Part shown: positions 1 to 10,639 of the stretch, one piece after another
How positions within the stretch are numbered: position 1 is the first letter of the stretch
Layout: the number at the start of each line of letters is the position of its first letter
Assembly (NCBI GenBank): GCA_037447655.1
Contig: JBBHKE010002111.1
Span: forward strand, 62,001-126,000
Length of the DNA stretch: 64,000 bases
Source of the DNA: Zygnema cylindricum
Lineage: Eukaryota; Streptophyta; Zygnematophyceae; Zygnematales; Zygnemataceae
Direction: 5' to 3'
Program-made: the position numbers and the translations under genes
Notes under the pieces: model-generated
Told to the model about the DNA's origin: nothing
Database searches by the model: none
What the model saw: the letters and a program-made list of their open reading frames with translations, nothing else

Positions 1-654
1 ATCGTACTATATGGCCAAAATGTCAACGCCTGCCATATCCGGATTCGTTCCCGTATTCTCCGCAAATGGCGCAAGCCAATGTGGTTATGCCACATTTCAC
101 TTGAAGTGGCGATGACCGAAAAGCGCCAAAGCCCCCATTTTGCGATCTCGACATTTATCGCGGCCGTTAGATGAAGATATGTTTTTTTATCCTAGCCGTT
201 GAAAATTGTTGCGTGATATTTGTTTCGTTATCGTAACAAATTTGCGGTATTCGTTTTGTAGAGTACTGTAAACCGTACTATACAAAATTGTGTCTATGTC
301 CTAAAAATTTGTTTGCGCCGTTAAATGAAATTATCTATGTAAACATCTATACATTAATATGAAACCCTATATACCTCAGCAGTGATTTTACACTAATAGG
401 ATAAAGCTACCGTCTAAGGGTTACTTGACGGAGAGTAGGTATCAGGATCAATTCATGGGTCCGTCAAGTGCCTTTTTGGTAAACCTACCAAACTACCACC
501 TATCTCTCTTTGGACACCATAGGCAGCCATATCTCTAGCTCCCCCTCTAACCTTCAGTGAATGTGACAAGTGTGGGAGTTGAAGAGAGGAGTTAGAGGCA
601 GTCTGCCTCTACTTTCTTTTTGCATTTTATGTCTGCAAGTCAAAAACCTAGAAA
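1..654. other. intergenic, no gene seen
   Basis: No open frame with plausible splice sites or a recognisable product was found. The first 180 bases (ATGGCC, CACATTTC and CGCCAAAG landmarks) resemble, loosely and in the same order, the stretch at about 1300-1490, so this may be the end of a diverged repeat unit. Confidence 0.5.
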
Positions 655-2080
655 ATACTAAAAATAACCTTTAGTTTCTACACCTGGCAAACAAAAACTT
701 TGACCAACTACACCCATGTGTAGCGTAGACTCCCCGAAGTCCGCAGCAAGAAGAATCACTGAATTTGCTCACTTGACTCCCAAAGTCCGCAGCAAAAGGA
801 ATCTTTGAATTCGCTCCTTTGAGCAGTTAGGTATGGCTAGCCAAAGATGGCTTATAAATAGATAAAGTCACCTGGAGAGAGGCTCCTCAAACATGCTAAG
901 TCCCTATACTTCTACTCAGAGGTACCTACTACTGTACTTTACCCTAGACCAATCAAAAGAGTGTATAGTAATGCAATTTTGTGTCCCAGATTGGACTACG
1001 GAATTTAGCAAGCCTCTAAATAGTTTTTGACTAACCCTTTTTCAACTAAAACCACTTCTACCCAAGCTGGCAAATAGACAATTTGACTGCACCCCTATGC
1101 AGTCTAGACTCTCTTGAGCCAGCAGCAAAAAGAATCACTGAAAACGCCCAACTAAGCTATTTATTATCAAGTGGCAAAAATGCTAATATTTATACAAGCT
1201 CATTGGAAGAGAGGCGGCTACCTCCTCAATCCTCTAAGTCCTAAACCCTTCTCACAACCCCTATCTACTGATGTACGAACGAATCAGAGAATTGTACAGT
1301 ATAGAAAGGTACTATGGCCGATGTCTATTCTGTACGGCGTGTGTACGACAGGGCCATGGAGTGGATGTCTGTCTCCTCCGGACTTGTTCTAATGCCCTTC
1401 GCGATTCGTGCTTCCAATTCTATCGTGCCACATGGCGCTAGGTCATGTCACGCCCGAAAACCGCCAAAGTGGCCATTCTGGGATCTCGGCGGCACCCTAG
1501 AGGGTGGGCCCATAACCCGTAATTTTGTGACCTCCATTGGTACACAAAATGTCCACCTTATATGAAGCCTCTATAATAATATTTGCAATTTTGAATTTGG
1601 CAATGAATAAGTGCCAATCTGGCAAGCAAAAACTCTGATCGACTACACCCCTTTGTAGCTTGGACTCCCTTAAGTCCGCAACAAAAAGAATCACTGAAAT
1701 TGCTCACCTGATCATTAAATTATGGTTGTTCAAAGACAACATATTTATACAGATGGCCTCGGGGAGAAAGGACTTTCAAGAATTTGTCTAAGTCCTAAGA
1801 ACCAACTCATAATTGTTTTAGACCAATTAAAACATTGTACTCTAAATAATGTACATACAGAGTACGGTAGCCACCGTACTTTATGTACGGATATATTTGG
1901 CACCACTCTCGGTCTGCCACGTGGTAAACAAGTCATCGCCATTGTGTCCCTTTCTTCTCCGACATCCTATAAAATGATGCAACGTGTCATTTTCCTCCTC
2001 TTTCGCGAAGTACGACCAAAAATGTCTCTCCGGCATCTCAACACTTACGCATGCCGTCCATTCGTGATTCGATAATCAAT
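655..2080 (+). repeat. three diverged direct repeat units
   Basis: Three units of roughly 400-500 bases begin near 680, 1065 and 1610. Each has the landmark CAGCAAAAAGAATC (or a near match) after a TAGACTC/TGGACTC stretch, then an A/T-rich TATA-like stretch (TTATAAATAG near 850, ATTTATACA near 1188 and 1745), and a further landmark CTAAGTCC. They are too diverged for a recent tandem array. No coding potential is conserved between units. Parts of the second unit are repeated in inverted orientation at about 2650-2815. Confidence 0.55.
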
Positions 2081-2115
2081 ATCTACCGTTCAATCCTGAT
2101 GGGGCGCCGAATAAT

Positions 2116-2200
2116 GTTGACCGTTGAAATTCAACGGTCACCGTTCCCTGTTGACCGCTGAATTTCTACGATCGTCAACTCCTGTTGACCGTAGAAATTC
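2116..2200. repeat. W-box-like triplet at 34-bp spacing
   Basis: GTTGACCG occurs at 2116, 2150 and 2184, exactly 34 bases apart. TTGACC is the core of the plant W-box bound by WRKY factors. The first copy sits in a 23-base perfect palindrome at 2118-2140 (arms TGACCGTTGAA with a single central A). No gene starts nearby, so function is unproven and the array could simply be a small tandem repeat. Confidence 0.45.
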
Positions 2201-2404
2201 CGTCTATAACTTACAAATTGTCGATCTCGAAACGACATATGATTTCGTTTGTTGACATCAAATGTTGTTTCGTTCATTTCGTGCGGTACAGTATTTCGTG
2301 CAGCTCCATACGTTTTCCATACTTCATTTCGTTTCGTAAGCCCCTACATGAAATGTGTCGCGGCGTTATTATTTTAATACTTATCAAATACAGTATTGGT
2401 ATCG

Positions 2405-2492
2405 ATTCATCAAGACCTTATGGATAAGGCGGGCGGCTATTCCACACAGTTGCCATCCGAAGGTCACAGGATCAAATCCTGCTCTGACGTCC
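2405..2492 (+). repeat. tRNA-like segment (SINE-head or pseudo-tRNA)
   Basis: An A-box-like ATGGATAAGGCG near 2420 is followed by a 7-bp stem (GGCGGCT at 2432-2438 with AGTTGCC at 2448-2454, two wobble pairs) and then a B-box-like GGATCAAATCC at 2469-2479 inside a T-arm-like hairpin. The anticodon-arm loop is nine bases rather than seven and no clean acceptor stem is visible. It is therefore a decayed tRNA gene or the head of a tRNA-derived SINE, not a working tRNA. Confidence 0.4.
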
Positions 2493-2649
2493 TATATTTT
2501 GCAAGAGCTCTGTCTTCTACCTGTGTTCTCATCTGCTTGAGGCAGCCATGGCTGCCTGCCAGTTCCCGGTGACTACGATAAGTATGAGAACTGTAGAATG
2601 CTCATAGACTGACTGAGAAGATAGATTATAAACTACCGTTTTTCAACAC

Positions 2650-2815
2650 CGACTTATAGGGGTCCAGATTGCACGAGGGTGCAGTCATATTGTCTATTTG
2701 CTTGCTTAGGTAGCAGTGGTCCATGTAAAAGTGGGTCAGTCAAAAACTACCTAGAGGCTCCCTAAATTCTGTAGTCCAATGGGGGATACATAATTACAAG
2801 AATGTGATACGTCTC
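2650..2815 (-). repeat. inverted copy of the 945-1110 segment
   Basis: Read on the minus strand this segment follows the plus-strand order of 945-1110: TTGGACTAC, the CTAAAT/AGCCTC region, TTTTTGACT, then the TGCAC/CCTATGCAG region. Together the two form a diverged inverted repeat about 1.6 kb apart. No target-site duplication was recognised. Confidence 0.45.
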
Positions 2816-2862
2816 ACTCAAAGCCACCTAAAATAAATAGGTACGGACCCGCCAGGCCCCAC

Positions 2863-2978
2863 ATCAAGCTGGTGGCACAGTGGTTAGTGCGCTGACAGCT
2901 CAAGTCAAGTTGGTGGCACAATCGTTAGTGCGCTGACAACTCAAGTTAGAGCTCCCAGGTTCAAGCCTTGGCCGGCTC
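2863..2978 (+). repeat. tRNA-like element with duplicated 5' half
   Basis: The sequence from about 2907 to 2978 folds as a near-complete tRNA: acceptor 5' strand AAGTTGG against CCGGCTC (first pair A-C mismatched, two wobbles), D stem GCAC/GTGC, anticodon stem CTGAC/GTTAG with loop AACTCAA (anticodon CTC), and T arm CCAGG-TTCAAGC-CTTGG. The 5' half (acceptor strand, D arm and half the anticodon arm) is repeated immediately upstream at 2867-2905. The wobbles, terminal mismatch and duplication point to a tRNA-derived SINE head or pseudo-tRNA. It does not resemble a standard plant tRNA-Glu despite the CTC loop. Confidence 0.5.
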
Positions 2979-3089
2979 ACTTTTCCCTGGTATGGGACAT
3001 ACCGAATCTCAGATTTCTAGGAAATTTAACACTCTATTTATTTTTTCTTTTCTCCCTCTCTTCACTATCTTGTTACCTCTCCCTCACTT

Positions 3090-3760
3090 CTTTGCTCCCT
3101 CTATGTCTCCCTCTTTCCCTCTCTCTGTCTCTCTCTTTCACAAACAGTTGTTTTTTCTCCACCATCTGGATGCGTCTCTCGGGGGATGTTTCCCTGACCC
3201 ACCAGACTTCTGTTCTTACAATCTCTTTTCCATTTTTCTTGTCGCCAAACCACCTCGACGATTCACAGAGTGCTCAGACAAACTTATCGCGAACGACGTG
3301 AGGAGAAGACGGAGGCGTTCAGCGAACTGAGCTCAACGCTAAGTAAGGCCATCTTTGCGGACGAGGAAAGCGGCCGCGGCTTCCTTGACAACCGGCCGCA
3401 AAACTACGTCGCTTCAAATGTGTTGTCGGCCGACTCCCGCTACTCCGGCTACAAGGCGCAATGTGCCCACGACGGTGGAGTAGACGGCTCATTGATTTAT
3501 ATTGTTACCATTGGTGGTGAATTGAGCGTTTTTTTAGGCTAGGTTTTGTACAATTATGATAAGGCGGGCAATTTGGTCTGTGGACAATTTAGAATATGTG
3601 GAATCGACATTTTTTTACAGTTGGAAGAGAAAAGAATATTTTAGGCTTCATTTAGGCCATTAATCAGTTGAATGTTTGGCGGCTTAACAAAATTAGTTTT
3701 TTTTTTATTAGCATGATGCAGTATTAGATATAAACATGATGTTATTTAGTGTAATCTATT
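3090..3760 (+). pseudogene. Root_cap gene fragment (last exon and 3' flank)
   Basis: This plus-strand segment is homologous to the end of the two minus-strand Root_cap genes at 25400-28389 and 31559-34471: the last part of intron 5 (pyrimidine tract, then CCCTGACCCAC), the last exon (about 3249-3483) and the 3' flank, including GGCTTCATTTA and GCATGATG landmarks shared best with the second gene. It is clearly dead. The intron acceptor CAG has become CAA at 3247-3248, two glycines in the GVLGQTYR motif are arginines, and a 2-base loss near the 3' end moves the normal TAG stop out of frame. The remaining frame still reads TYRERREEKTEAFSEL and SSTLSKAIFADEESGRGFLD. Exons 1-5 are absent. Confidence 0.85.
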
Positions 3761-4084
3761 TTATCAAAAAGAAATTTATCTTATGAAACATTGTCACTCT
3801 GCGCTTTTGTCCATTTAGGAATCTGTTGATTTGGCTTCACATCTCTCGATGTTTCATTTCCATGTTTTATTTTGTTCAAATATTGTAATTATTTTACGCA
3901 CCTCTTAACATTTGAGGAAAGTATTAGTGTTTAACACCTGCATATGCTTTCATTGAATTGTTGTCGTTGAAGGACACAGAAGGTAATAGAGATGGAAACA
4001 CAAGAGACATGTCACTATGAAGTATAAAAAAATATTGATTTTGTTAAGAAAGATAGAATGTAAGTTGAGAGAAAATTGTCAACA
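3761..4084. other. AT-rich spacer, nothing recognised
   Basis: A/T-rich sequence without an open frame, repeat end or RNA-like fold that I can support. Confidence 0.5.
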
Positions 4085-4525
4085 GCAATGAGGATTAGGC
4101 AAGGAGGAGAGGAAGGAGTTAAGAATAAAACAAAATGTATAGAGGGGAATGGACTCGGTTGGGTCAAACCAACCCTTTTGAACAACACTGAATCCGGACA
4201 GGAGGGTAGTATACTGATATATTAATTTTTTCGAACACCAAATGCGAGCCACCAGTACTAAGATTGAAAACATGGGGAAGAGGATGACGATGCTACGTAG
4301 GGAGAGGGAGAGGGAGAGGGAGAGGGAGCGAGAGAAGGAGAGGGAGGGGGAGAGGGAGAGGGAGAGAGAGGGAGGGGGAGAGGAAGGTGGAGGTGGGGAG
4401 GGCGAGGGAGTGGGCGACGGTGAGGGCGAGGGCGAGGGCGAGGGAGGGGGCGAGGGAAAGGGCGAGGGAGGCGGCGAGGGGGAGGGGGAGGGCAAGGGAG
4501 AGGGGGGGAGGGGGAGGTGAATAGA
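4085..4525. repeat. dispersed repeat with G/A-rich satellite, copy 1
   Basis: About 4290-4520 is almost pure purine on the plus strand (GGGAGA and GGGCGA units). The 4130-4260 flank, read on the minus strand, shares order and sequence (TGGTGT, CCGGATTC, GTTGTTCAAAA) with 24500-24590, which also adjoins a polypyrimidine tract. The satellite and its flank therefore seem to have spread together. Long open frames across the tract are low-complexity artefacts. Confidence 0.6.
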
Positions 4526-6406
4526 ATAGTAAATAGAAAAACCAAACCATGGAAAAAATGGTGCGTGCAATGATCAATAACACCAACTATAAATATATTT
4601 TTGTGTGACGGCACAATTCTTTCATCAAACTAAATTTGTAATCGCAGACTCACATTCTCCTCTGGAGACAAAACTCCTGAAAACATGTGAAGTGGACGTG
4701 TGTTGATTGTTCATAATTTTAGGACTTAGAACAGTCGCGCGAGCCTTTATGTAAAGGAAACAAAAAGGAAAGTATGTTTTGTAGCAAGGAGTTTGCCCAA
4801 ATTTTTGCGGACTATATTCTCAACAGACATCTTATTAGGTATAGAATCCCATGTGCATACAAAAAAATAAACTTACGTTATAGACTACATGAAGATTTCA
4901 AATGGGCCATGAATTCTTTTAAGGATATCGAAAGTATATCTGGAACACTATGAGCAACACACAATAGAAAACTTCTCGAAACTTAAGGATCCGATTCTGG
5001 ACAAGGATTTGGAATTGCATGTCCACACAAAGGAAAGGAAGTTGAAAAATGATCAAGGATCGAACAAGGTTGGCAATGACATTGATATAAAAAGTGATGG
5101 TGCTGAGAATTCTTGATTGTCTTTGAACACTTATAAATATCAAAATTCTTAATGTTTGTAGAGCTTAAAGAAAGTGGAACTGAAAAAGAAGGATGTGAAT
5201 ATGGTTAGAAGAAGTACTCGCTTAACGAGGGAAATCACCACGTTGTGTGTCTCATTCCCTCATAGTAATATTGAAGTCCCGACGGCTCAGCCTTAAAAAG
5301 CCTTTTGTTTATGTGTTTCCCCCTTAATCTTTATTTCCCTATTTTTACGTACCACTTGTAGCATGGTTCTCTTCTCCTATTCAAGACCTTCTTGTGGTAC
5401 CCAAAGTTTGTAAAATTTCTTGTGTGCCCTAGTTTTCCCTTCCCAGTTGTTTTGTGATGTGCTCGACCCCTCCTCATGAGCCAGTCCCCAAATAGTGCAC
5501 GTGCTTTAACGGGCGTACTCTTCTCTTTGACAAGGGAATCCGCTAGTTTCGGGGTTATAAGCTAAACATGAACAAGACAAAGCAGTAACATCAGAGTATT
5601 ACTATGTGAAGTGAAATGCAATGACAAAAAATGTACCGTTTTTTAATTTGTGAAATTGAATCAATTGCGGAACCGCAACAAATTAGCATTGAGGAGTCCC
5701 CAAATTTTGGACGACCCTATGTACCAACCCCGATTATAAGTGTGGAAAGGTTAGGTATATTGTGCGACCCACACGCGTGAGTGGACAGTCAATAGCAACA
5801 TTGCGATGGCGGCTAATGGAAAAGCAAGAAATAGTGCCCCCGTGGTGAATTCTAAAATGGGAAAAAAAAAAGGGAAAGAAAAGGAAAAGAGCTTGCGATA
5901 AAGGGACAAAAAAGGGCAGCCATACTTTGTTTTAGTGGGATTTTTTTTTTTTTGGAAAATTCAAGCGTATTCCTTGTTAGGATTGATAGAAAAAGAGAGA
6001 AAAGAAGAAAGAGATGGAAGAGTGGGGGGGGAGATTGAGTGATGTGCCATAGTGAGTGAGAGGGGGAGTGAGAATGTGTTTAGAATTTAAGAACTGTGAG
6101 AGAGGCAATATTGCGCGAGATTCGTACTGGGAGTACCGTACTGTATTTCTAAGAAAAAAATGAACCGTGCATATAAAAAAGAAATGAACCGTGCATATAG
6201 AACTATTAGAAGTCTGATATGTGGTCGATATTCCAGAGTGGTCATTGGAACAATTTTTGGATTTTTCACACTAGCCCATTGTCATTTCTCATTAGAGTTA
6301 AACATTTTTCGACAGTCAAAGTTCTTTTTCTCGTCATATTCCTGTACAGTTTTCAATCGTGACATCAGGATTGAAAGGTAAGACCGTCACCTTTCTATTG
6401 CTTGCC
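4526..6406. other. intergenic, no gene recognised
   Basis: No supported exon, RNA or element. The stretch 5830-6110 is strongly purine-rich on the plus strand, with A-runs and GAGAG runs. The rest is A/T-rich with no sustained coding frame. Confidence 0.5.
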
Positions 6407-7191
6407 TTAGGGTACGACCCCATGTGGCTAAGTACGGGTTTTTTTCTGTCGTTTTCTTTTCAAATTTAGCGCTGTACTGCCTAAGTTGCGACCGTACGAA
6501 AAAATCAAAAAATTGTAGAGTACAATTTGCGTCATCGTTCGAACCTTAAGATATACGAAAATTTGTCGTCTTCTGTTTTTGCGACCCACTGTCGCGTCAT
6601 CTTCAAACTTATCATAAACCACATCGGCAATGTGTTTTAAAAAAAGTAGAACTGTTTACACAAATATGAAAACATATTCCCACGGGTGAACAGTTTTCAA
6701 AAGTTTTTGACGACTGAAAAATATTCAGGGCTGTTCGTTTTTGTCATCATGCACCTTGTACAGTTTTTTTTTGAATGGGGGTCTTGATAGTGCAGTGTCA
6801 TTTCACGTAAAGGTATAAAATCTGCGAAGGTGAAAAATCTGCGAGGTCATGGCGGTCGGACAGGAGAGGTTTACGCAAAGGCATGTCGTACAGCCACGGC
6901 TGCAAGGTTCTACGTCTACAATGTCACGCAATAACATGTGACAAACCAAATCGTTTCAAAATTACAATGTGTCTTGCGACGCTTCAAAAAATTTCGAAAA
7001 AATACAGTGCGGCAAGACAAATTGTACATATTGACAACCGTCACGGGCATTGTCGACGAATACAATCGTCTCAAAGTTAAGTAACAATTTCGAGTAAACA
7101 CATAGAGACATCAAGAATCCTTGTCCGTTGGATCCGCGCTAAAAAACAAAGTAAGTTCGCTAAGTTACAAGTACATGGGGCCGTACCCTTA
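6407..7191. mobile_element. PIF/Harbinger-like MITE, family E, copy 1
   Basis: Terminal inverted repeats begin GGGTACGACCCCATG at 6410 and end CATGGGGCCGTACCC at 7188, flanked on both sides by TTA (6407-6409 and 7189-7191). The 3-bp TWA target and GGG ends match the PIF/Harbinger superfamily. The 779-bp interior contains no transposase frame, so it is non-autonomous. A related but interrupted copy in opposite orientation lies at 39889-41640. Confidence 0.75.
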
Positions 7192-7335
7192 GAAACATGA
7201 TCCGACGGTCCATCATAGAGTTAAACGCTTTCGACTGCTCAAAAAATTTCAGCTCTAATAACGTAGGCCGGTATAGTTAAATAAAAATAACCTACAGGCA
7301 AGTTTTAAGCTTTCCATAGAAAATTTGGTGTCGAA

Positions 7336-8036
7336 TTAGGGTGAAGTTCCATTAGACGAAAAGTGAGGTTGTTTACAGAAATTCGGACCTCTCCGTACTG
7401 CGCCGTATTTTTTTTTTATTAGGAAAACAACATTACAAAGAATCTTGCCAACATACTCCAAAAGTCTGGGAGTTAACAATGACCGTTGGATATTTTTTCG
7501 CTAAACATTCGCATCGAAAGTTTTTGTAATTGGTGATGTTCCTCAAAATTTCAGCCGCGACATGTTGGATAATGTGCATATGTGTCAAGATGGCAACCAA
7601 CGGAAATCAAAAAAAATTGCACACGATATACGCATTCAAAAATCCATCAGAAAATACAAACGAATTATAGTAACGCACTTTTGTCACGCTATTTTTGTTA
7701 GCGGCCATTCGTCACACTATTTGTGGAAACGCTCATTCGTCACGCGTAAAAACAAGAACCCTAACAAAATGAGGTGGTAACTGACAAAGCGTCTGCAAAG
7801 AGTACATAAGTTGTGTTGCACGATGACATGGTACACACGTACATGGTATGCAAATGAAGATTTTTGGTCGTGTGAAAATCATTGACGATTTTCAATATCA
7901 AACCTATAGCTACGTGGCACCATTCTTTACTAACACGTGGATTACAGACTCTACGCAATGGAACTTCATTCAAATTGTAGCATTCTGTAATGTTGGCCGT
8001 ACAATTACAAAATGTCCTAATGGAACTTCACCCTTA
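7336..8036. mobile_element. PIF/Harbinger-like MITE, family D, copy 1
   Basis: Inverted ends GGGTGAAGTTCCATTAG (from 7339) and CTAATGGAACTTCACCC (to 8033) are flanked by TTA duplications (7336-7338, 8034-8036). The 695-bp interior has no transposase. Two more members sit at 9850-10543 and 48102-48836 and share interior CGTCAC/CACGCTATTTTTGT-type stretches. Superfamily placement rests on the TWA target and end sequence. Confidence 0.8.
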
Positions 8037-8439
8037 GTGATATGTTTTTCAATTGAATTTAGCTTGGATTACTTGACAAATGATAAAGCTACTTTTTATT
8101 TTTGTTTTTTGTTGGTTTGTCCTCATTGGTTAAGATCTTTGACTACTCTGGTTTTCGTTTGACTTCTCAATATTTCATTTTTCTTAACCAACAAGGAAAT
8201 GTTGTAAGCACACGCGGGTTCTTTTAGTGTTCCTTTTGGGCTTTTTGAAGGTCCTTTGGTATTCTAGATTTTTTTGGGGCATGTTTAGGGTTCTTTTTTT
8301 GTTTCTCTGTAAAAAAAATATGTAATCATTCAAAAACGCCCTAAATTGATTTGTCGCGTGGACGTGTACTGCGAATATCGCCACGCGCGGAAATAGCTCC
8401 CCCACGCACGAAAATCGTCGGCAAATCTACAAGATGTAC
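8037..8439. other. spacer, nothing recognised
   Basis: T-rich spacer between two elements. No gene or terminal repeat was recognised. Confidence 0.45.
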
Positions 8440-8800
8440 TACACCGCGAATCGTAATTAGAGTAAATTACTCTAATTCGGTCGCTCGAAATTTCGACTCT
8501 ATCACATCAAATAGAGTAATCGATTCTAATTTTTTCATTATTCTAATTTAGGTGAGGTTTAATTAGCGTAAAATTTTTTAATATAGGTTATTTTTAAATA
8601 GTGTGGAGTACGGACGACGTCTGACCGTGCAAAATTGTACTTTTTTAAGTAAAAAGGTACAAATAATGATTTAATAGAATCGCGCTCGCACGTGAAATCG
8701 CACTAAACAAAACTGACCAAATTCCAACAAAAAATAACCGTTCGCATATCTCCGTCCGCCAACAGCATGGTCGTCCGTGTGAACATTGAGAAAAGTTTAC
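8440..8800. mobile_element. CACCG superfamily, family B, copy 1 (left end and core)
   Basis: The element starts CACCGCGAATCGTAATTAG at 8442 after a TA. It then carries the TTACTCTAATT/CGGTCGCTCGAAATTTCG segment and, at about 8598-8700, the internal core shared with families A and C (AGTGTGGAGTACGG, then TGTAC, then TTTAAGT). A reverse-orientation match runs at about 41800-42154. No family-B right end is seen; sequence similarity to the other copy stops near 8800. Confidence 0.7.
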
Positions 8801-9702
8801 ATGTGAAAATGAAATTGTGCAACGGCGACAAAGCGCATATGCCCTAATTCTAATGTTAACTTTATAACTGTTGTTTAGCATTCCGCGTATTCAGTAAATA
8901 GAAGTGAAAATGTACTCTAATTTTGGAGTACGTCTGTTATAGCGTAAAGATTTACCCTAAAATAACCAAACTTACCAAAATGACCCTTAAAAAGAGTAAC
9001 TTTTAATGTAATAGGGGTGAATGATCACACTGGGACACGAATTAGAGTAATAAACTAAAAAAAAATAGAGTAAGTATACAGCATTAGGCGTGGATGATAT
9101 GTGGCGTAGGGTAACGCCAAATGCGGACAGACCGCACAAAATAGATTCTTTCCTGCACGAATCACAACCACTCTTTGATTTTTGGTTCCAGGAATCTGAC
9201 GACATGGCCGCCATCCTGGAAATCTATCTACTTTTTCAACAGGGATGTGTGAAATTCTCTCCTCCTCTTCCACCGCCATGGATCTCACCTTGTCCACGTC
9301 ATCGCTTTCACGCCATTTGCGGAACTTCAATGAACGAGGAGACAAAATTGATGGAGTCAGATGGAGTCAGATGTAAATTCAAATCCGGAAATTAAATGAG
9401 GGTTATAATCAAAAGCAAATCGAGAATCGATATCGCAATGGGAATTAAAATCGGAATAGGGATTAAAATTGGATTCAAAATTGGAATCAATTTCAGAATC
9501 TAAAAAAGAAGAAACATGAACAAAATAGTAATGTATATAATCGTGCGACGAATATTCCATTTTTGCTATTCGCAAATTAGCATAAACGCCGAAATTAAAA
9601 TACATCTTTTTTTTGAAAAATTTCAAGTTTTTAATTAGCATCAATTACGGTAAATTTTCTTCAACACTATTTAAACTTTGACACTAATAACGATTCGCAG
9701 TG
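8442..9702. mobile_element. possible composite TA-flanked element carrying foreign sequence
   Basis: The B-type left end at 8442 and the C-type right end at 9702 are inverted relative to each other (CACCGCGAATCG against a reverse-complement CACTGCGAATCG) and each is bordered by TA (8440-8441, 9703-9704). Between them, 9090-9380 is less AT-rich and unlike any other element here. On the minus strand it reads as a short coding-like stretch with a donor-like AAG/GTGAGA and an acceptor-like GTCGTCAG. This could be one 1.26-kb element that captured a gene fragment, or two unrelated ends by chance. Confidence 0.35.
9530..9702. mobile_element. CACCG superfamily, family C, right-end fragment
   Basis: From ATTCCATTTTTGCT to CTAATAACGATTCGCAGTG this matches the last 170 bases of the complete family C element at 50264-50802. 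TA follows at 9703-9704. The corresponding left part is not present next to it. Confidence 0.65.
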
Positions 9703-9846
9703 TAGTTTACTGCAAAAATGAAATCGACTCGCGAACCGTTACATTGAACTTGGACACATATTAAAGGACGATATACAATGTGTAAACTCGCACGAAAGCA
9801 AATAAACTTCGTACAAAATAAAAATGCGTACCCGACTACCCGCGTA

Positions 9847-10546
9847 TAAGGGTGGACTTCCATTAGGCGTCTCATTAATTTTACGGAAAATTTTACTGAA
9901 GGGCGTGCCTTCCATTATGTCGCGACATTAAGCCACTTTTTATTTGCGTGGCTCATTCTGGTTGGTAACACGTAGGTTAATATTAGATGCTTAAAATCTT
10001 GAAAGAATCTTAGGATGCAAAGTCTGACGCAATATCTATACGAGCGGAGGTAATATTTGTACACGCGAAGGTAATATCTCTACTGTCGGAGGTAATTAAT
10101 GACTCGTACAAAGGGCATTAAATGTACTACCCAAAATTTCAAAACGCAACGACAAAAAGGCGGCGGCAAACTTTGATGGTGGGAGCGTGACGGGATAATT
10201 TCGGCGGATTCGCAGCCACCCTGGCGGACGGCACATGGCCCTTGCGACGTGTACGCAAATACGCGCGCGCTCATCGTGGATTTTTTTGACTTTCCACGTG
10301 GCCTATTTTTACACTTTTTGTATTCGAGAACTGTCCTCCCTGTGCAAGGTCTTAACAAACTGTAGGGTTGGTGACATGGCGTCACGGATAAAAAGTGTAA
10401 TTGAATCCGACGTTCTTAATTTACGCCTACAACCTTGGACAATTTTCTGTAATGTTGTTTTCGTTGAAACAAAAAAAAAATCAGTACGAAACAGTACGGC
10501 CGTCCGTAAAAAACCCCACTTTTTCGCTAATGGAAGTCCACCCTAA
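9847..10546. mobile_element. PIF/Harbinger-like MITE, family D, copy 2
   Basis: Ends GGGTGGACTTCCATTAG (9850) and CTAATGGAAGTCCACCC (10543) are flanked by TAA (9847-9849 and 10544-10546), the other allowed form of a TWA target. At 694 bp it is the same size as copy 1. No transposase frame. Confidence 0.8.
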
Positions 10547-10576
10547 ATATCGATGAAACTAAAATGACACGTCGTC

Positions 10577-10599
10577 ACGTCCACGGTGGACGTGACAAC
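10577..10599. repeat. perfect palindrome with ACGT cores
   Basis: GTCACGTCCAC and GTGGACGTGAC arms (11 bp) flank a single G. It is a compact hairpin-forming site containing two ACGT cores. It lies between two mobile elements and may be remnant terminal sequence. Confidence 0.5.
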
Positions 10600-10639
10600 G
10601 AGTTGATTTCATTTTTGCGGCTAACGTGAAGTGATAAAC

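Noticed and set aside
2907-2978. Functional tRNA-Glu (CTC)
   Set aside because: Terminal mismatch, several wobbles in the acceptor stem, only partly canonical body and a duplicated 5' half argue for a pseudo-tRNA or SINE head.
4079-4614. Pro/Ser-rich minus-strand and Gly/Glu-rich plus-strand frames
   Set aside because: Low-complexity reading of a GGGAGA satellite.
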